From Pseudodesulfovibrio aespoeensis Aspo-2 (GTDB lineage: Bacteria; Desulfobacterota; Desulfovibrionia; Desulfovibrionales; Desulfovibrionaceae), in contig NC_014844.1 in assembly GCF_000176915.2 (NCBI RefSeq), positions 1,116,001-1,180,000 on the forward strand: a stretch of DNA of 64,000 nucleotides, written 5' to 3'. The notes under the pieces were generated by a model. It saw nothing but the letters and a program-made list of their open reading frames with translations, had not been told where the DNA came from and did not search any database. A program made the translations under genes and the position numbers. Of the stretch, positions 1-9,541 are shown piece after piece. Positions within the stretch are counted from its first letter, which is position 1. Each line of letters starts with the position of its first letter.

Positions 1-1
1 T

Positions 2-1567
2 CTGGCGGTGGCGGTGTTCGCCGTGGGCTGCGGCGGGCTGTTCTCCATCCTGCCGTCGAGCTTCGTGCCCGACGAGGACCAGGGGTATCTCATCGTCAAT
101 GCCCTGTTGCCCGAGGGGGCGTCGCTCGAGCGGTCCAACGAGGTGGCCGAGCGCATCGAGCAATACCTCAAGACCGCCCCTGGCGTGCACGACTACGTCA
201 CCCTGGGCGGTTTCAGCATGCTGACCGGGGCCTATTCTTCGTATTCGACCGCCGTGTTCGTCATGCTTGACGACTGGTCGGAGAGGACCACGCCGGAGCT
301 CTCGTTCGACGCCATCATGGGCCGGGCGCAACAGGAGTTCAGGACCATCCAGGAGGCCATCGTGCTCGGCTTCCAGCCCCCGTCCATCCCCGGCCTCAGC
401 TCCACGGGCGGGTTGCAGTTCGAGTTGCAGGACCGCACCGGCGGCTCCATCGCCGACCTCTCCGCCGTGGCCACGGCCTACATGGAGGCGGCGGGCAAGC
501 GGCCCGAGGTGGCCAACCTGTTCACCTCCTTCAGTTCCCAGGTGCCGCAGTACCTGGTCGAGATCGACCGTGACAAGGTCAAGAAGCTCGGCGTGCCCCT
601 GAACGAGGTGTTCCAGACCCTCCAGACCTACCTGGGCGGCTACTACATCAACGATTTCAACAAGTACGGACGCACCTACCGGGTCATGGCCCAGGCAGAG
701 TCCCAGTACCGCACCCGGCTTGAGGACCTGAACAAGTTCTACATGCGCTCGGCAGCGGGGCAGATGGTGCCGCTGAACACCCTGAGCACCGCCGACCGGA
801 CCATGGGGCCGGAGTATATCCAGCGCTACAACATCTTCCGTACCGTGGAGATCAACGCGGCCACGCCGCCGGGCTACAGCTCCGGCCAGACCATCAGTGC
901 CATGGAGGAGGTGGCGGCCTCGTCCCTGCCCGAGGGCTACGGCTTTGACTGGACGGCCATCGCCTACCAGGAGAAGCACTCGGGCGGCCAGACCGGCCTC
1001 ATCTTCGGGCTGGCCATCGTCATGGTCTTTCTGGTGCTGGCCGCCCAGTACGAGAGCTGGGCCACGCCGTTCGCGGTCATCCTGTGCGTGCCGCTGGGCA
1101 TCTTCGGGGCCATGGCCTCGCAGTGGATTCGCGGGCTCGACGACAACGTCTATGCCCAGATCGGCCTGGTCATGCTCATCGGGCTGGCGGCCAAGAACGC
1201 CATCCTCATCGTCGAATTTGCCAAGGAGAAGCACGAGAAGGGCATGTCCCTGACCGAGGCGGCCTTGTCTGCGGCCCATTTGCGCTTCCGGCCCATCCTC
1301 ATGACCTCGTTTGCCTTCATCCTTGGCGTCATCCCCCTGGTCACGGCCTCGGGCGCGGGCTCGTCGAGCCGCCACGCGCTCGGCACCTCGGTCTTTGGCG
1401 GCATGATCGCGGCCACCTGCCTGGGCGTGCTGGTGGTGCCCGCCCTCTACACCTTTGTGCAGGGCATCGCCCTCAAGTACGGGAGCGGCAAGGACGGCAG
1501 TGACGGCAGGCCTGAAGACAAACCAGAAGGCAAATCTGAAGAGAGACGGGAAGAAGGCACGCTATAG
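2..1567 (+). CDS. RND (HAE1) efflux pump inner-membrane permease, C-terminal half
   Basis: The reading frame is open at the left edge, so the start lies upstream; about 521 residues remain of a family that is usually 1030-1050 long. The protein is a proton-driven inner-membrane drug or solute exporter that works as a trimer with a periplasmic adaptor and an outer-membrane channel. The visible part holds the second periplasmic (porter/docking) half, then the last membrane bundle: TM segments near residues 335-355 and 360-380, the hallmark [13 protein letters not shown] near 397, and two final TMs. The tail is short, charged and rich in Lys/Glu. The adaptor would be expected upstream. The pump substrate cannot be told from sequence. 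Confidence 0.93.
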   Translation: MAVAVFAVGCGGLFSILPSSFVPDEDQGYLIVNALLPEGASLERSNEVAERIEQYLKTAPGVHDYVTLGGFSMLTGAYSSYSTAVFVMLDDWSERTTPELSFDAIMGRAQQEFRTIQEAIVLGFQPPSIPGLSSTGGLQFELQDRTGGSIADLSAVATAYMEAAGKRPEVANLFTSFSSQVPQYLVEIDRDKVKKLGVPLNEVFQTLQTYLGGYYINDFNKYGRTYRVMAQAESQYRTRLEDLNKFYMRSAAGQMVPLNTLSTADRTMGPEYIQRYNIFRTVEINAATPPGYSSGQTISAMEEVAASSLPEGYGFDWTAIAYQEKHSGGQTGLIFGLAIVMVFLVLAAQYESWATPFAVILCVPLGIFGAMASQWIRGLDDNVYAQIGLVMLIGLAAKNAILIVEFAKEKHEKGMSLTEAALSAAHLRFRPILMTSFAFILGVIPLVTASGAGSSSRHALGTSVFGGMIAATCLGVLVVPALYTFVQGIALKYGSGKDGSDGRPEDKPEGKSEERREEGTL

Positions 1568-1598
1568 CCGGGCAATCGGGCCGGACACGAAATCAAAC

Positions 1599-1626
1599 AG
1601 GAAGGCGCTCGAGGGGGCGCCTTCCT
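1599..1626 (+). terminator. Hairpin after RND gene
   Basis: A perfect 10-bp inverted repeat (AGGAAGGCGC / GCGCCTTCCT, 8-base loop) lies 31 bases after the pump stop codon. No T run follows, so it may be a weak or Rho-assisted terminator. Confidence 0.45.
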
Positions 1627-1730
1627 GCGTGGAGACGCACGGGCAGGCTGGTCGCGGCCCGTGCATCCCGGTTGCGGCCCTGCCCCTGGCATGATACCCC
1701 ACCCCCAGATCACAAGGGGGGCGCACAGCC

Positions 1731-2321
1731 ATGTCGTATCTCAAGGAATTTCAGGCAGCGGCGAACCGCACGGCCAAATGGAAGCTGGGCCGGTATGACG
1801 TGTCCAAGGCGGCGTCGCCGCCGGATCAGGCCATCCTCAACGCGCTTGAGACTTCAAGCCATATCCCTTTTGCCGAGCGGGCGGGCAAGGGCATGGCCGT
1901 CAACTTCGGCATGTTCCACATGCTGGTGAAGCGATTCGGCCAGACCGGCTGCGTCATTACCATGGGGTCCGTGTCGCTGCACGGAATAATGCTCGTGGAC
2001 GCGCCGCCTGCGCACTTCAAGGGGATGCTGGCCGACCAGAGCGGCGAAGACAAGCTCTCCACCTATCATTTGTGGACCACCTTGCCCGGCGGTGTGATCC
2101 TCGATCACGTCATCCTCCCGATCCTGCACCGCGACGGCGTGATCGAAGTCAACGCGGCGATCCCCTCGGAGCGGTATGTCTGCGCCCCGGCGGACGCGCT
2201 GCCCCACGGGCTGGCCTATCATCCGGCAGTGGTGGGCGAGGCGTTTTTCGTGGCTTCCGGCACCATTGACCGCGAGGCCATGAGCTATCTCATGGGCGAC
2301 CGGTTTCCCAGGCAGTATTGA
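1731..2321 (+). CDS. Conserved-looking hypothetical protein, 196 aa
   Basis: I do not recognise the family. The start ATG is preceded by a strong GGGGGG purine tract. The protein is soluble, has no signal peptide and no membrane segment, and has a balanced composition with a central stretch rich in His, Gly and hydrophobic residues (around residues 60-130). Its codon use matches the neighbours, which supports a real gene. It stands alone: the pump ends 163 bases upstream and the K+ channel gene converges on it 9 bases downstream. No function is proposed. Confidence 0.7.
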   Translation: MSYLKEFQAAANRTAKWKLGRYDVSKAASPPDQAILNALETSSHIPFAERAGKGMAVNFGMFHMLVKRFGQTGCVITMGSVSLHGIMLVDAPPAHFKGMLADQSGEDKLSTYHLWTTLPGGVILDHVILPILHRDGVIEVNAAIPSERYVCAPADALPHGLAYHPAVVGEAFFVASGTIDREAMSYLMGDRFPRQY

Positions 2322-2330
2322 AGCGGGCGC

Positions 2331-3137
2331 TCAGTCCGTATTGCACGGCCCCAGGGGGTTCCCGCAGTGGGGGCAGACGCGCGTGCGCTCCTTGTCCCTG
2401 GCATACTCGACAAACCCGGCGCTGAGGATGCCCGCAGGCACGGCGAACATGCCGATGCCGAGCAGGGCGATGACCGAGGCCAGCACGCGGCCCATGCCCG
2501 TGATCGGGTACACGTCGCCGTAGCCCACGGTGGTCAGGGTGACGATGGCCCACCACATGGATTGGGGGATGGAGCTGAAGGCGTCGGGCTGGGCCTCGTT
2601 CTCGAAATAGTACATCAGGCTTGAGGCGATGATGAGCAGGATGCCCACCATGAAACCGGCCACCACCAGCTGCTCCTTCTTGCGTACCACCACCCGGTAG
2701 AATACCTGGATGGCGTCGGAGTAGCGGCCAAGCTTGAGCACGCGCAGCAGGCGCATGAGCCGGACCGCGCGCAGGAAGATGAGATCCGCAGGCAGCAGGA
2801 AGGGCAGGTAGAAGGGGAGAATGGCCAGCAGATCGACCAGCATCAGCGGGGAGAGGGCGTGCCGGGCGCGTCCGGCAAGCCCCTGGGCGCGGTTTGGTCC
2901 GCCCACCCAGAGCCGGGCCGCATACTCTGCGGTGAAGATGCCAACGGAAAGCCACTCGAAGGTCCTGAGCCAGAACCCGAACTGCAGGGAGACCTCGCGC
3001 ACGGTTTCAAGGATCACCGCAGCCACGTTGAGGACGATGAGCGCAATGAGGAACGTCCTGATCTTCCTGGCGCGGCGATCGCGTCCTTCCGGGTCCTCGA
3101 GCAGCAGGTAGAGTGTCTCTTTCAGCGGTTCGCCCAT
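2331..3137 (-). CDS. Voltage-gated-type potassium channel (six-TM)
   Basis: Inner-membrane tetrameric K+ channel subunit, 268 aa. I chose the ATG at 3137 because a GGGGGAG ribosome site precedes it; the frame stays open further upstream without support. The layout is a short cytosolic N-terminus, S1 near residue 28, S2-S3, an S4-like helix with spaced arginines (RAVRLMRLLRVLKLGR), S5, a pore loop with selectivity filter TVGYGD, and S6. The C-terminus carries CPHCGNPLGPC, a possible zinc-binding knuckle instead of the large RCK domain found in many bacterial channels. It is monocistronic. Direction of gating and physiological role are unknown. Confidence 0.92.
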   Translation of the reverse strand: MGEPLKETLYLLLEDPEGRDRRARKIRTFLIALIVLNVAAVILETVREVSLQFGFWLRTFEWLSVGIFTAEYAARLWVGGPNRAQGLAGRARHALSPLMLVDLLAILPFYLPFLLPADLIFLRAVRLMRLLRVLKLGRYSDAIQVFYRVVVRKKEQLVVAGFMVGILLIIASSLMYYFENEAQPDAFSSIPQSMWWAIVTLTTVGYGDVYPITGMGRVLASVIALLGIGMFAVPAGILSAGFVEYARDKERTRVCPHCGNPLGPCNTD

Positions 3138-3286
3138 GGTGTCTCCCCCCTTATCCCTCTGCCGCAATAGACGCTTTTGACCGCCTTCTGTCAACGGGGG
3201 CGATGCGGACCGCCTTGCGTCCTCGCTTTTGCAAATTCCGGGCATCGGGTGTACACCACTGACGAAACGACCCCTATATCAAATGG

Positions 3287-3505
3287 ATGATTGTGACGAT
3301 GAGGTTTGTCGACAGGATTCGCAAGCAAGGGTACACTCGCTATCGCGGCGCGGTGGACGCCTCGGTGTACGAGTATTTCAATTGCGACTGCTCGTGGAAG
3401 GCCGTCTGGTATCTCAAGGACGGCCACTACCAGTGCTGTGGTTGCAAGGAACGGTGCGAAACCTCTGACCCGGACGGATTCCAGCTCTTTCTCGACACAC
3501 GCTAG
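3287..3505 (+). CDS. Small cysteine-rich protein, 72 aa
   Basis: A short basic protein with five cysteines in CDC, CCGC and C spacing around residues 33-57, resembling a metal-binding knuckle. A second in-frame ATG at 3299 is also possible; no strong ribosome site separates the two. It precedes an exported protein by 15 bases and could share its transcript. Family not recognised; the compact Cys cluster and good codon use argue that it is coding. Confidence 0.5.
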   Translation: MIVTMRFVDRIRKQGYTRYRGAVDASVYEYFNCDCSWKAVWYLKDGHYQCCGCKERCETSDPDGFQLFLDTR

Positions 3506-3520
3506 CCAACAGGATCGAGC

Positions 3521-4054
3521 ATGCGCCATATCACACGCCTGACACTGAGCCTTGCCGTGGCGGTCCTCATCGCCGTTCCGGCCCTTTTTGCCGCCCCGGC
3601 GACCGCGACGGAGTTTACGGACATGGATGTCTGCCTTGGCAGGCAGGTGCTGGCGCGCATGCTCTGCAAGCCGGTGGAGGAGATCAACTATGTCTCCAAG
3701 CTGCGCGAGGACATGTATTTGTTCTCGGTCTTCTACGCCAACCGCGAGACCCATTTCTTCGTGGGCGTCGGCAACGACATCATCCGGGTGCAGGGCAAGG
3801 AGTTCAAGACCGTGACCCGGACCATCTCCTACAAGTTCGATTCCGCGTCCAGGTGCGGCGTGGTGGAGTATGTCGCGCCCGGCTGTCCGGCCTCGGGCCG
3901 CATCGTTTGCTGCGCCCAGAAGAGCGCCGAGGAGACCCTGGAGGACACCTTCTGGGACCGGCCCATTCCGGAGCTGTTGGAGGAGGATCTGCGTAAGGCG
4001 TTGCAGGGTGCCAACGCCACCGAGCCGGAAGACGGCGGGCAGCAGGGTCAATAG
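3521..4054 (+). CDS. Exported hypothetical protein, 177 aa
   Basis: The N-terminus is a clear Sec signal peptide: positive start (MRHITR), a hydrophobic stretch, and an AxA-type cleavage site near residue 29. The mature part (about 148 aa) contains five cysteines (CLGRQ, MLCKPV, SRCGVVE, APGCPA, RIVCC), suggesting disulfides in the periplasm. The C-terminus is acidic and Gln-rich. An AGGA ribosome site lies ahead of the ATG. No family recognised. A hairpin follows. Confidence 0.75.
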   Translation: MRHITRLTLSLAVAVLIAVPALFAAPATATEFTDMDVCLGRQVLARMLCKPVEEINYVSKLREDMYLFSVFYANRETHFFVGVGNDIIRVQGKEFKTVTRTISYKFDSASRCGVVEYVAPGCPASGRIVCCAQKSAEETLEDTFWDRPIPELLEEDLRKALQGANATEPEDGGQQGQ

Positions 4055-4074
4055 GGAGCCGACAGTCGGATCAG

Positions 4075-4110
4075 CAACGCCCCCCTTGCTCACAGGCGAG
4101 GAGGGCGTTG
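4075..4110. terminator. Hairpin between convergent genes
   Basis: An 8-bp perfect inverted repeat (CAACGCCC / GGGCGTTG) lies between the exported protein and a convergent zinc-ribbon gene. It could end both, but no T run is present. Confidence 0.35.
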
Positions 4111-4136
4111 TCGCGTCTGCCGGGCCGGGCAGGCCG

Positions 4137-4448
4137 TCAGATGCGGCGCAGCCAGACAGCCAGGCCAAGGGCCCCGACCGCCGGATACAGGGGCCACCAC
4201 ACTTCATAGACGAGGCAGGTGATGCCCACGCCGCCGAGCACGGCCACATAGGCCCAGGCCTCGATCATGCGTTGCAGCGAGACCCGCGCCCTGGGATCGA
4301 TTCCCCCGTGCCGGAACGACGAGAGCAGCCAGTTGGAGGAATCCTCCACAGGGGCCGGTCGGTGCGACGACTGGAGCTTCCTGCCGCATGATTCGCAGGA
4401 GCGGGCGACTTCGTCATTTTTCTTGCCGCAGCGGTTACAGACAATCAC
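4137..4448 (-). CDS. Zinc-ribbon membrane protein, 103 aa
   Basis: The N-terminus has two CxxC knuckles (CNRCGKKNDEVARSCESCG), the usual zinc-ribbon pattern. Two hydrophobic segments near residues 65-81 and 83-99 follow, ending in a basic WLRRI. This is the common 'zinc ribbon plus two TM' architecture of uncharacterised bacterial membrane proteins; the ribbon would face the cytosol. It is divergent from the HD hydrolase. Function unknown. Confidence 0.7.
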   Translation of the reverse strand: MIVCNRCGKKNDEVARSCESCGRKLQSSHRPAPVEDSSNWLLSSFRHGGIDPRARVSLQRMIEAWAYVAVLGGVGITCLVYEVWWPLYPAVGALGLAVWLRRI

Positions 4449-4565
4449 GGTGTTTTATTGCCTTTTCATTCAAGGCGGTCAAGCGCAACGCGACCGGGGT
4501 GTTGACTCGGCGCGTGTTCTGTGGATACAGCTTCAGAAAATCCCGCCTGAGGTGCCGTCCAGATT

Positions 4566-5468
4566 ATGACCCGAACCGTCCGCCTGCTCATCAAGAATCC
4601 CGTCGAGGTGGATCGCGAGGTCCGCACCATCATAGCCTCCATGTTCCCGGCCTTCGACTTTGCCGACTACCAGACGGCCTTTGCCGACGTGGACCGCCTC
4701 TTTCACGGCAGGATGGAAGGGTTTCACCCCTGCGATACTGGCTACCACGACTGGAGCCACACCTTGGGCGTGCTCCTGGCCACGGCCCGGCTGCTGCACG
4801 GCGTCCATCTCGACCGCCAGGAGCTTTCGCCGCGCATCGTGGGGCTGGCCCTTGCGGCAGCCCTGTTTCACGACACGGGCTACATCCGCCGCGAGGAGGA
4901 GCGCATCGGCACCGGCGCACGCTTCACCGCCACCCATGTGGCCCGGTCCATCGACCGGCTTGAGGAGTATGCGGACAGGCGCGGCTGGCCAGTGGCCGAC
5001 ATGCTGGACATGGAGTGCATGATCCAGTGCACTGATCCCGGCTGCTCGCCCAGGGCCGTGGTCCACACCAACCTCGAAGCCATGCTTGCGGCCCACATCC
5101 TGGCCACCGCGGACATCATCGCCCAGATGGCCGACGACATCTACCTCGAAAAACTTGATCTCCTGTACGGCGAATTTGCCGAGGCAGGCATCACGGACTT
5201 CACCTCCGAATACGACCTGGCCGCCAGGACGCGCGGTTTTCACTCCTTTATGCGGACCCGGATGGAGAACTCGCTCTCCAATGTCATCGGGTGCATGGGC
5301 TCCCACTTCAGGCAGCGCCACGGCGTGGAGCGCGACGCCTACTCCGAGGCGGCCCGGCGCAACATGAACTACCTCGGCCTGATCCTCGACCAGTACGGCC
5401 CGGAGTTCCGCAAGGGGCTTCGCCGTCGCCTGGACCGCAAGGAACATCCGTTCCAGATGGCCGCCTGA
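4566..5468 (+). CDS. HD-domain phosphohydrolase-like protein
   Basis: 300-aa soluble protein with an HD superfamily metal site: GYHDWSHT near residue 61 supplies the first His, FHDTGY near 103 the HD pair, and later His/Asp residues (CTDPG near 159; HILATADIIAQ near 178) complete the set. Such proteins hydrolyse phosphoester bonds, often in nucleotides or cyclic nucleotides. There is no receiver, GAF or HD-GYP signature (no GYP), so a cyclic-di-GMP role is not supported. It is monocistronic. The substrate is unknown. Confidence 0.8.
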   Translation: MTRTVRLLIKNPVEVDREVRTIIASMFPAFDFADYQTAFADVDRLFHGRMEGFHPCDTGYHDWSHTLGVLLATARLLHGVHLDRQELSPRIVGLALAAALFHDTGYIRREEERIGTGARFTATHVARSIDRLEEYADRRGWPVADMLDMECMIQCTDPGCSPRAVVHTNLEAMLAAHILATADIIAQMADDIYLEKLDLLYGEFAEAGITDFTSEYDLAARTRGFHSFMRTRMENSLSNVIGCMGSHFRQRHGVERDAYSEAARRNMNYLGLILDQYGPEFRKGLRRRLDRKEHPFQMAA

Positions 5469-5626
5469 CCGCCCTGGTCCGGGAGGCGTTTGCACAGCCC
5501 GCGTGTAGGGGGGCCGGACCAAGCCAGGGGGGATGTCGGGAAAATCATATTTATTTTGCAAAAAAATGAGAGTTCGCCTAGGGTTCGATACAAATCAACC
5601 CTGTGAATGCATGGCGTCGGGAGAGC

Positions 5627-7309
5627 ATGAGCGCACCACCACCGGAAGCCGGCGGCCCCCAACTGGACAAGGCCCAGCGGCTCACCGCCTACCAGCACAA
5701 GCTGCGCGCCCTCAAGGAGCGCTCCTCCCTGCGCGAGGTCATGGAGCGCGAGCTGCTGCTGGAATTCATCAGGGTCAACCACGCCAACATCAGCGAATAC
5801 CCGCTGCTCAAGGCCCAGCAGAGTAGCGTCATCGAGTTGCTCTGCGGCCGCACAGGGCATCCGGGCTACGAATACATCCACAAGCACGTCGCGGGATTCA
5901 TCGTCCAGCTTGGTCACTACGAGAAGGCGGTCAAGACCGGGGACACGGTTCGCGCCGACGAATTGCAGGCCGGGTTGCTGAACACCGAGTCCATGCTCAT
6001 CAAGTGCGTCCAGGGCATTGTCTATGCCATGGCCCTGATCACCGACAATTTCGAGGAGATCGTCCTCCATTACTTTGGCCAGGGCGCTCTCAAGGAATAC
6101 AGCGACCTGATCGAGAAGCATGAACTGAACGAGCGGTTCTGGAAGGCCTTTGTCCAGCAGTTCATCGCCATGCGCGTGGCTGGAGCCCATCGCGAAATCC
6201 TCGCCGGGGAGCGGTTTACCGTGACCAAGGAGAAGAACTTCCTGGTCATCCGGTTCCTGTTTGACGACATCCTGGCCCGGCTCAATCCCACGGACCAGAA
6301 AATCGAGAAGACGCGCATCCAGAAAAGCTATGTTGCCAGCCGCACCGAGTTCGACGGACGCAGGCGGGCCAAGCTCATCCAGACCGTGCTGACCAAGGGG
6401 CTGGCCGGGCTCTCCCAGGCCAGGGACATGACGGCTGGCGAACTGCTTCAGGCGGCCCGCATCGCCTGCATCGATCCGGTGGGGACCATTTTTGAAACCA
6501 CGTATGAAAAGCGCGCCCTGGACAGGGCCGCGTCAGGCGGACCGGGCGACCCGGAGCAGGCCAGACGGGAGCAGATCGAGTTCAAGTTCCTGATGGATCA
6601 GGTGGTGGCTGTCGGGCTTGGCGCAGCCATCGCCATTGGCCGGACCAGTGACCATTTCTACAACGCCCTCGAAGAGTTCGTGCCCGACCAGATCGAGGCC
6701 ATCCGCCCTCTGGCGCGGGATTTCAGCATCCCCACCCTGGAGAAGCTGCTTTTCTTTCTGCTCGAAAACCACACCATCCACATCCTCACGGAAACAGGCC
6801 GGGAAGAGGGCGGCAAGATCCAGGTGCGCAGCGGGCGCGCCCGGCGCGTGTCCAGCGCCACGGTGGACGGGCTGCCCGGCATGAGCAAGATCCGCAAGAC
6901 CCAGCTCTTTGCCAACGACACCACCCGCGAGGGCATGCTCCTGTTCAAGTCCAAGACCGGCAAGCAGCTGGCCGCGGCCACGGACATGCTCAGTCTCGAA
7001 CCCGACCTCAAGGAGCAGTTGTCCGCCCAGTGGAACGAGGCCATCTTCCGGGTGGACATCATGGTCCTGATCAATCTGGAGCAGGTGGTCAGGACGACCA
7101 CGAACCTCAAGGTGAAGCTGGGAGAGATCCTACAGAAATACGGCGTGGGCAGACGGGATGTCCAGCCCCAGGCCGCTGCCGTCGAACCAGGGTCGCCCGC
7201 GCCAGGGGGCGGGCCTGAAATCGAGCCAAAAATCGAACCAAAAATCGAGCCAGCGCCCGAGCCAGCATCCGAACCGAACACGCCCGACCCGGCTCCAGAC
7301 CCCGCCTGA
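5627..7309 (+). CDS. Large hypothetical protein with Pro/Glu-rich tail, 560 aa
   Basis: Not recognised. The ATG at 5627 has a GGGAG ribosome site five bases upstream; an in-frame GTG at 5603 has none. The protein is soluble, mostly helical in composition, and carries many charged residues. The last 40 or so residues are low-complexity, with repeated EPKI/EPAP units, and probably form a disordered extension. No catalytic motif was found. It lies alone between the HD gene and the convergent purU gene. Good codon use and length make it a confident gene of unknown role. Confidence 0.75.
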   Translation: MSAPPPEAGGPQLDKAQRLTAYQHKLRALKERSSLREVMERELLLEFIRVNHANISEYPLLKAQQSSVIELLCGRTGHPGYEYIHKHVAGFIVQLGHYEKAVKTGDTVRADELQAGLLNTESMLIKCVQGIVYAMALITDNFEEIVLHYFGQGALKEYSDLIEKHELNERFWKAFVQQFIAMRVAGAHREILAGERFTVTKEKNFLVIRFLFDDILARLNPTDQKIEKTRIQKSYVASRTEFDGRRRAKLIQTVLTKGLAGLSQARDMTAGELLQAARIACIDPVGTIFETTYEKRALDRAASGGPGDPEQARREQIEFKFLMDQVVAVGLGAAIAIGRTSDHFYNALEEFVPDQIEAIRPLARDFSIPTLEKLLFFLLENHTIHILTETGREEGGKIQVRSGRARRVSSATVDGLPGMSKIRKTQLFANDTTREGMLLFKSKTGKQLAAATDMLSLEPDLKEQLSAQWNEAIFRVDIMVLINLEQVVRTTTNLKVKLGEILQKYGVGRRDVQPQAAAVEPGSPAPGGGPEIEPKIEPKIEPAPEPASEPNTPDPAPDPA

Positions 7310-7352
7310 GCAGAATCCGTTCCGCTTGCCAGCGCATTTGTCTTCGATCCAG

Positions 7353-7378
7353 GCCACCGGTCTGGGCCACCGGTCTGG
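7353..7378. repeat. 13-bp tandem duplication
   Basis: The 13-mer GCCACCGGTCTGG occurs twice back to back in the gap between two convergent stop codons. Each copy is partly palindromic (ACCGGT). It is probably a simple slippage duplication. Confidence 0.6.
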
Positions 7379-7382
7379 GCCG

Positions 7383-8264
7383 CTATCTGGGAAAAACGAT
7401 GGTCTTGTTGCCGTCCACGATGACCCGGTCCTCCAGGTGCCACTTGACCGCCCTGGCCAGGACATGGCGCTCGATGTCTGCGCCCAGCCGCTTGAGGTCG
7501 TCGAGGTCGTGGCTATGCGTGACCCGGATGACGTCCTGCTCGATGATCGGCCCCTCGTCCAGCTCCTGGGTGACGTAGTGGGCTGTGGCCCCGATGAGCT
7601 TGACCCCGCGCTGGTGCGCCTTGCGGTAGGGGTCGGCCCCGACAAAGGCGGGCAGGAACGAGTGGTGGATGTTGATGATCTGGCGGTTGAAGCGGGCCAC
7701 GAAGTCCTGGGTCAGGATCTGCATGTACCGGGCCAGGACGATCAGGTCCGCCTGCCCCTCCATGAGGTCCATCATGGTGTCCTCGGCGCCGACCTTGTCG
7801 CGCAGGGTCGGCCCCACCGGAACGTGGTGAAAGGGCACGCCAAAATGCTCCACCGAGCCGCGCAGGTGCGGATGGTTGCTGATGACCATGGACACATCGG
7901 TCTCCAGGTCGCCCCGTTTCCACCGCCACAAGAGCTCCATCAGGGCGTGGTCCACCCTGGAGCAGAGGATGACCATCTTCTTCGGCTCCCAGACCGGGTT
8001 GAGGCTCCAGTCCATGATGAACCCGTTGCTGACCTGCCCGGCGAATTCCGCGCGCAACTGCTTGAGCCCGTCGAGATCAAGCCCCGGCAGGTAGAACTCG
8101 TTGCGCATGAAGAAGCGGCCCCCCTCGGGGTCGGTCGAGTGCTGGTTGGAGTGGATGATGTTGGCGTTCTTCCTGTGCAGGAATCCGCTGACAGCGGCCA
8201 CGATGCCGGGCTGGTCCGGGCAGGTGATGAGCAGCCGGACGGTGCTTTCCTTGGAGTCTGTCAT
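7383..8264 (-). CDS. purU: Formyltetrahydrofolate deformylase
   Basis: Cytosolic enzyme that hydrolyses 10-formyl-THF to formate and THF, balancing one-carbon pools and supplying formate for purine synthesis. 293 aa, normal family length. An N-terminal ACT domain ([19 protein letters not shown], residues 10-28) precedes the formyltransferase fold with [10 protein letters not shown] (catalytic Asn/His) near 205 and the conserved Asp in [14 protein letters not shown] chose the ATG at 8264 because alignment of the ACT domain begins there; the longer frame to 8342 adds atypical residues. It is divergent from gmhA, monocistronic. Confidence 0.95.
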   Translation of the reverse strand: MTDSKESTVRLLITCPDQPGIVAAVSGFLHRKNANIIHSNQHSTDPEGGRFFMRNEFYLPGLDLDGLKQLRAEFAGQVSNGFIMDWSLNPVWEPKKMVILCSRVDHALMELLWRWKRGDLETDVSMVISNHPHLRGSVEHFGVPFHHVPVGPTLRDKVGAEDTMMDLMEGQADLIVLARYMQILTQDFVARFNRQIINIHHSFLPAFVGADPYRKAHQRGVKLIGATAHYVTQELDEGPIIEQDVIRVTHSHDLDDLKRLGADIERHVLARAVKWHLEDRVIVDGNKTIVFPR

Positions 8265-8493
8265 GGTCGTGTGTCGCCTGCTTGCTGATGGACGCTCCCC
8301 GGCCTTGCGGGCAGCGCGAATGACTGGGCCTGACCGAGCCATCTACCCCAAAAAACGGACGAATAAAAGTCTTTTGCGCCAGCCGGTTCCGGGCGCGCTC
8401 CGGGCAAAAGCCGGGGGGCACCGATTGCGCGCCGCGCCGATTTGCTATAGGGTCGTGATTCCACGAAAACGCGAACCCTTGAAGGAAACATAT

Positions 8494-9114
8494 ATGTCCG
8501 AAGCTGCTCTCAAGAAGGTCATGGATCATGCTGCCGCCGGGCTGACCGCGCGCAAGGCGTTTTTCGACGCCAAGGCCGGGCTGGTGGTCGAGATTGCCAG
8601 GGCCATAGCCGTGTGCCTGGCCAGCGGGGGAAAGGTCATGTTCTGCGGCAACGGCGGCAGCGCAGCCGACAGCCAGCATCTGGCCGCCGAGTTCACCAAT
8701 CGCTTCAGACTCGAACGTCCGCCCCTGCCCGGGCTGGCCCTGACCACCGACACCTCGGCCTTGACCGCCATCGGCAATGACTACAGCTTTGACGAGGTCT
8801 TTTCCAAGCAACTCCAGGCCCTGGGCCGCCCCGGCGACATCCTGGTGGGCCTTTCCACCTCGGGCACCAGCGCCAACGTCATCCGGGCCATGCGCGAGGC
8901 TCGGCGCGCCAGCATTGTCACCGTGGGGCTGTCAGGCCAGAGCGGCGGCGAGATGACAGCGGTTTCCGACTTCCTGGTGACCGTGCCGTCCACCGACACT
9001 GCCGTGATCCAGGAAATCCACATCGCCGCCGGGCACATGCTGTGCCATCTGGTGGATCATTTCCTGTTCGAGGCCGTGTCCGAACTCACCCCGTTTCTCC
9101 CCCAGCAATCCTAG
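8494..9114 (+). CDS. gmhA: Phosphoheptose isomerase
   Basis: Cytosolic isomerase converting sedoheptulose 7-phosphate to heptose 7-phosphate, the first step toward the ADP-heptose of LPS inner core. 206 aa. SIS fold with the sugar-phosphate loop GNGGSAADSQHLAAE near residue 52, LSTSGTSANV near 118 and the C-terminal EIHIAAGHMLCHLVDH helix with metal-binding Glu/His. A GAAGGA ribosome site precedes the ATG; the frame extends upstream to 8101 without support. A receiver gene follows 12 bases later and is probably co-transcribed. Confidence 0.95.
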   Translation: MSEAALKKVMDHAAAGLTARKAFFDAKAGLVVEIARAIAVCLASGGKVMFCGNGGSAADSQHLAAEFTNRFRLERPPLPGLALTTDTSALTAIGNDYSFDEVFSKQLQALGRPGDILVGLSTSGTSANVIRAMREARRASIVTVGLSGQSGGEMTAVSDFLVTVPSTDTAVIQEIHIAAGHMLCHLVDHFLFEAVSELTPFLPQQS

Positions 9115-9126
9115 CAGCCAAACACC

Positions 9127-9522
9127 ATGCGCACCCTCATCGTCGAAGACACGCTCATCAATCAGGAATTCCTCAGGATGATCATGTCCGCCTGGGGGGA
9201 ATGCCACGTGGCTGACTGCGGCGAGCGGGCGGTCGATGTCTTTGCCGGAGCGCTGGAAGTCGCCCCGTTCGACATCGTGCTCATGGACGTCATGCTGCCC
9301 GGCATCGACGGGTTGCAGACCCTGGAACGCATCCGAGCCTTGGAGCAAAGCCGCGGCATCCTGCCCGGCGACGGGATCAAGGCGATCATCACCACGGCCC
9401 TGGACGAGGCGGACAGGGCGGCCCAGCTCCGTGACCATGGTTTCGCCGTGTCCTGCCTCGCCAAGCCCGTGCGTCAGGACGCCGTGGAACGGGAACTCAG
9501 GAAGTTCGGCCTCATCGGCTGA
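9127..9522 (+). CDS. Receiver-only response regulator (CheY-like), 131 aa
   Basis: A single REC domain with no output domain. The acidic pocket is in IVEDTLIN near residue 5, the phospho-acceptor Asp is in VLMDVMLPG near 57, the Thr of ITTALD near 87 and the Lys of LAKPV near 113 complete the site. It lies 12 bases after gmhA and converges with a hybrid kinase gene whose own receiver is similar in style. It may relay phosphate to or from such a kinase; the partner is inference. Confidence 0.9.
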   Translation: MRTLIVEDTLINQEFLRMIMSAWGECHVADCGERAVDVFAGALEVAPFDIVLMDVMLPGIDGLQTLERIRALEQSRGILPGDGIKAIITTALDEADRAAQLRDHGFAVSCLAKPVRQDAVERELRKFGLIG

Positions 9523-9541
9523 GTCCGGCCTCTGTCTGCCC

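Noticed and set aside
5575-5605. Short AGGGTT/AACCCT hairpin considered as a tRNA arm
   Set aside because: No acceptor, anticodon or CCA-side stems flank it; no tRNA gene was recognised in the window.
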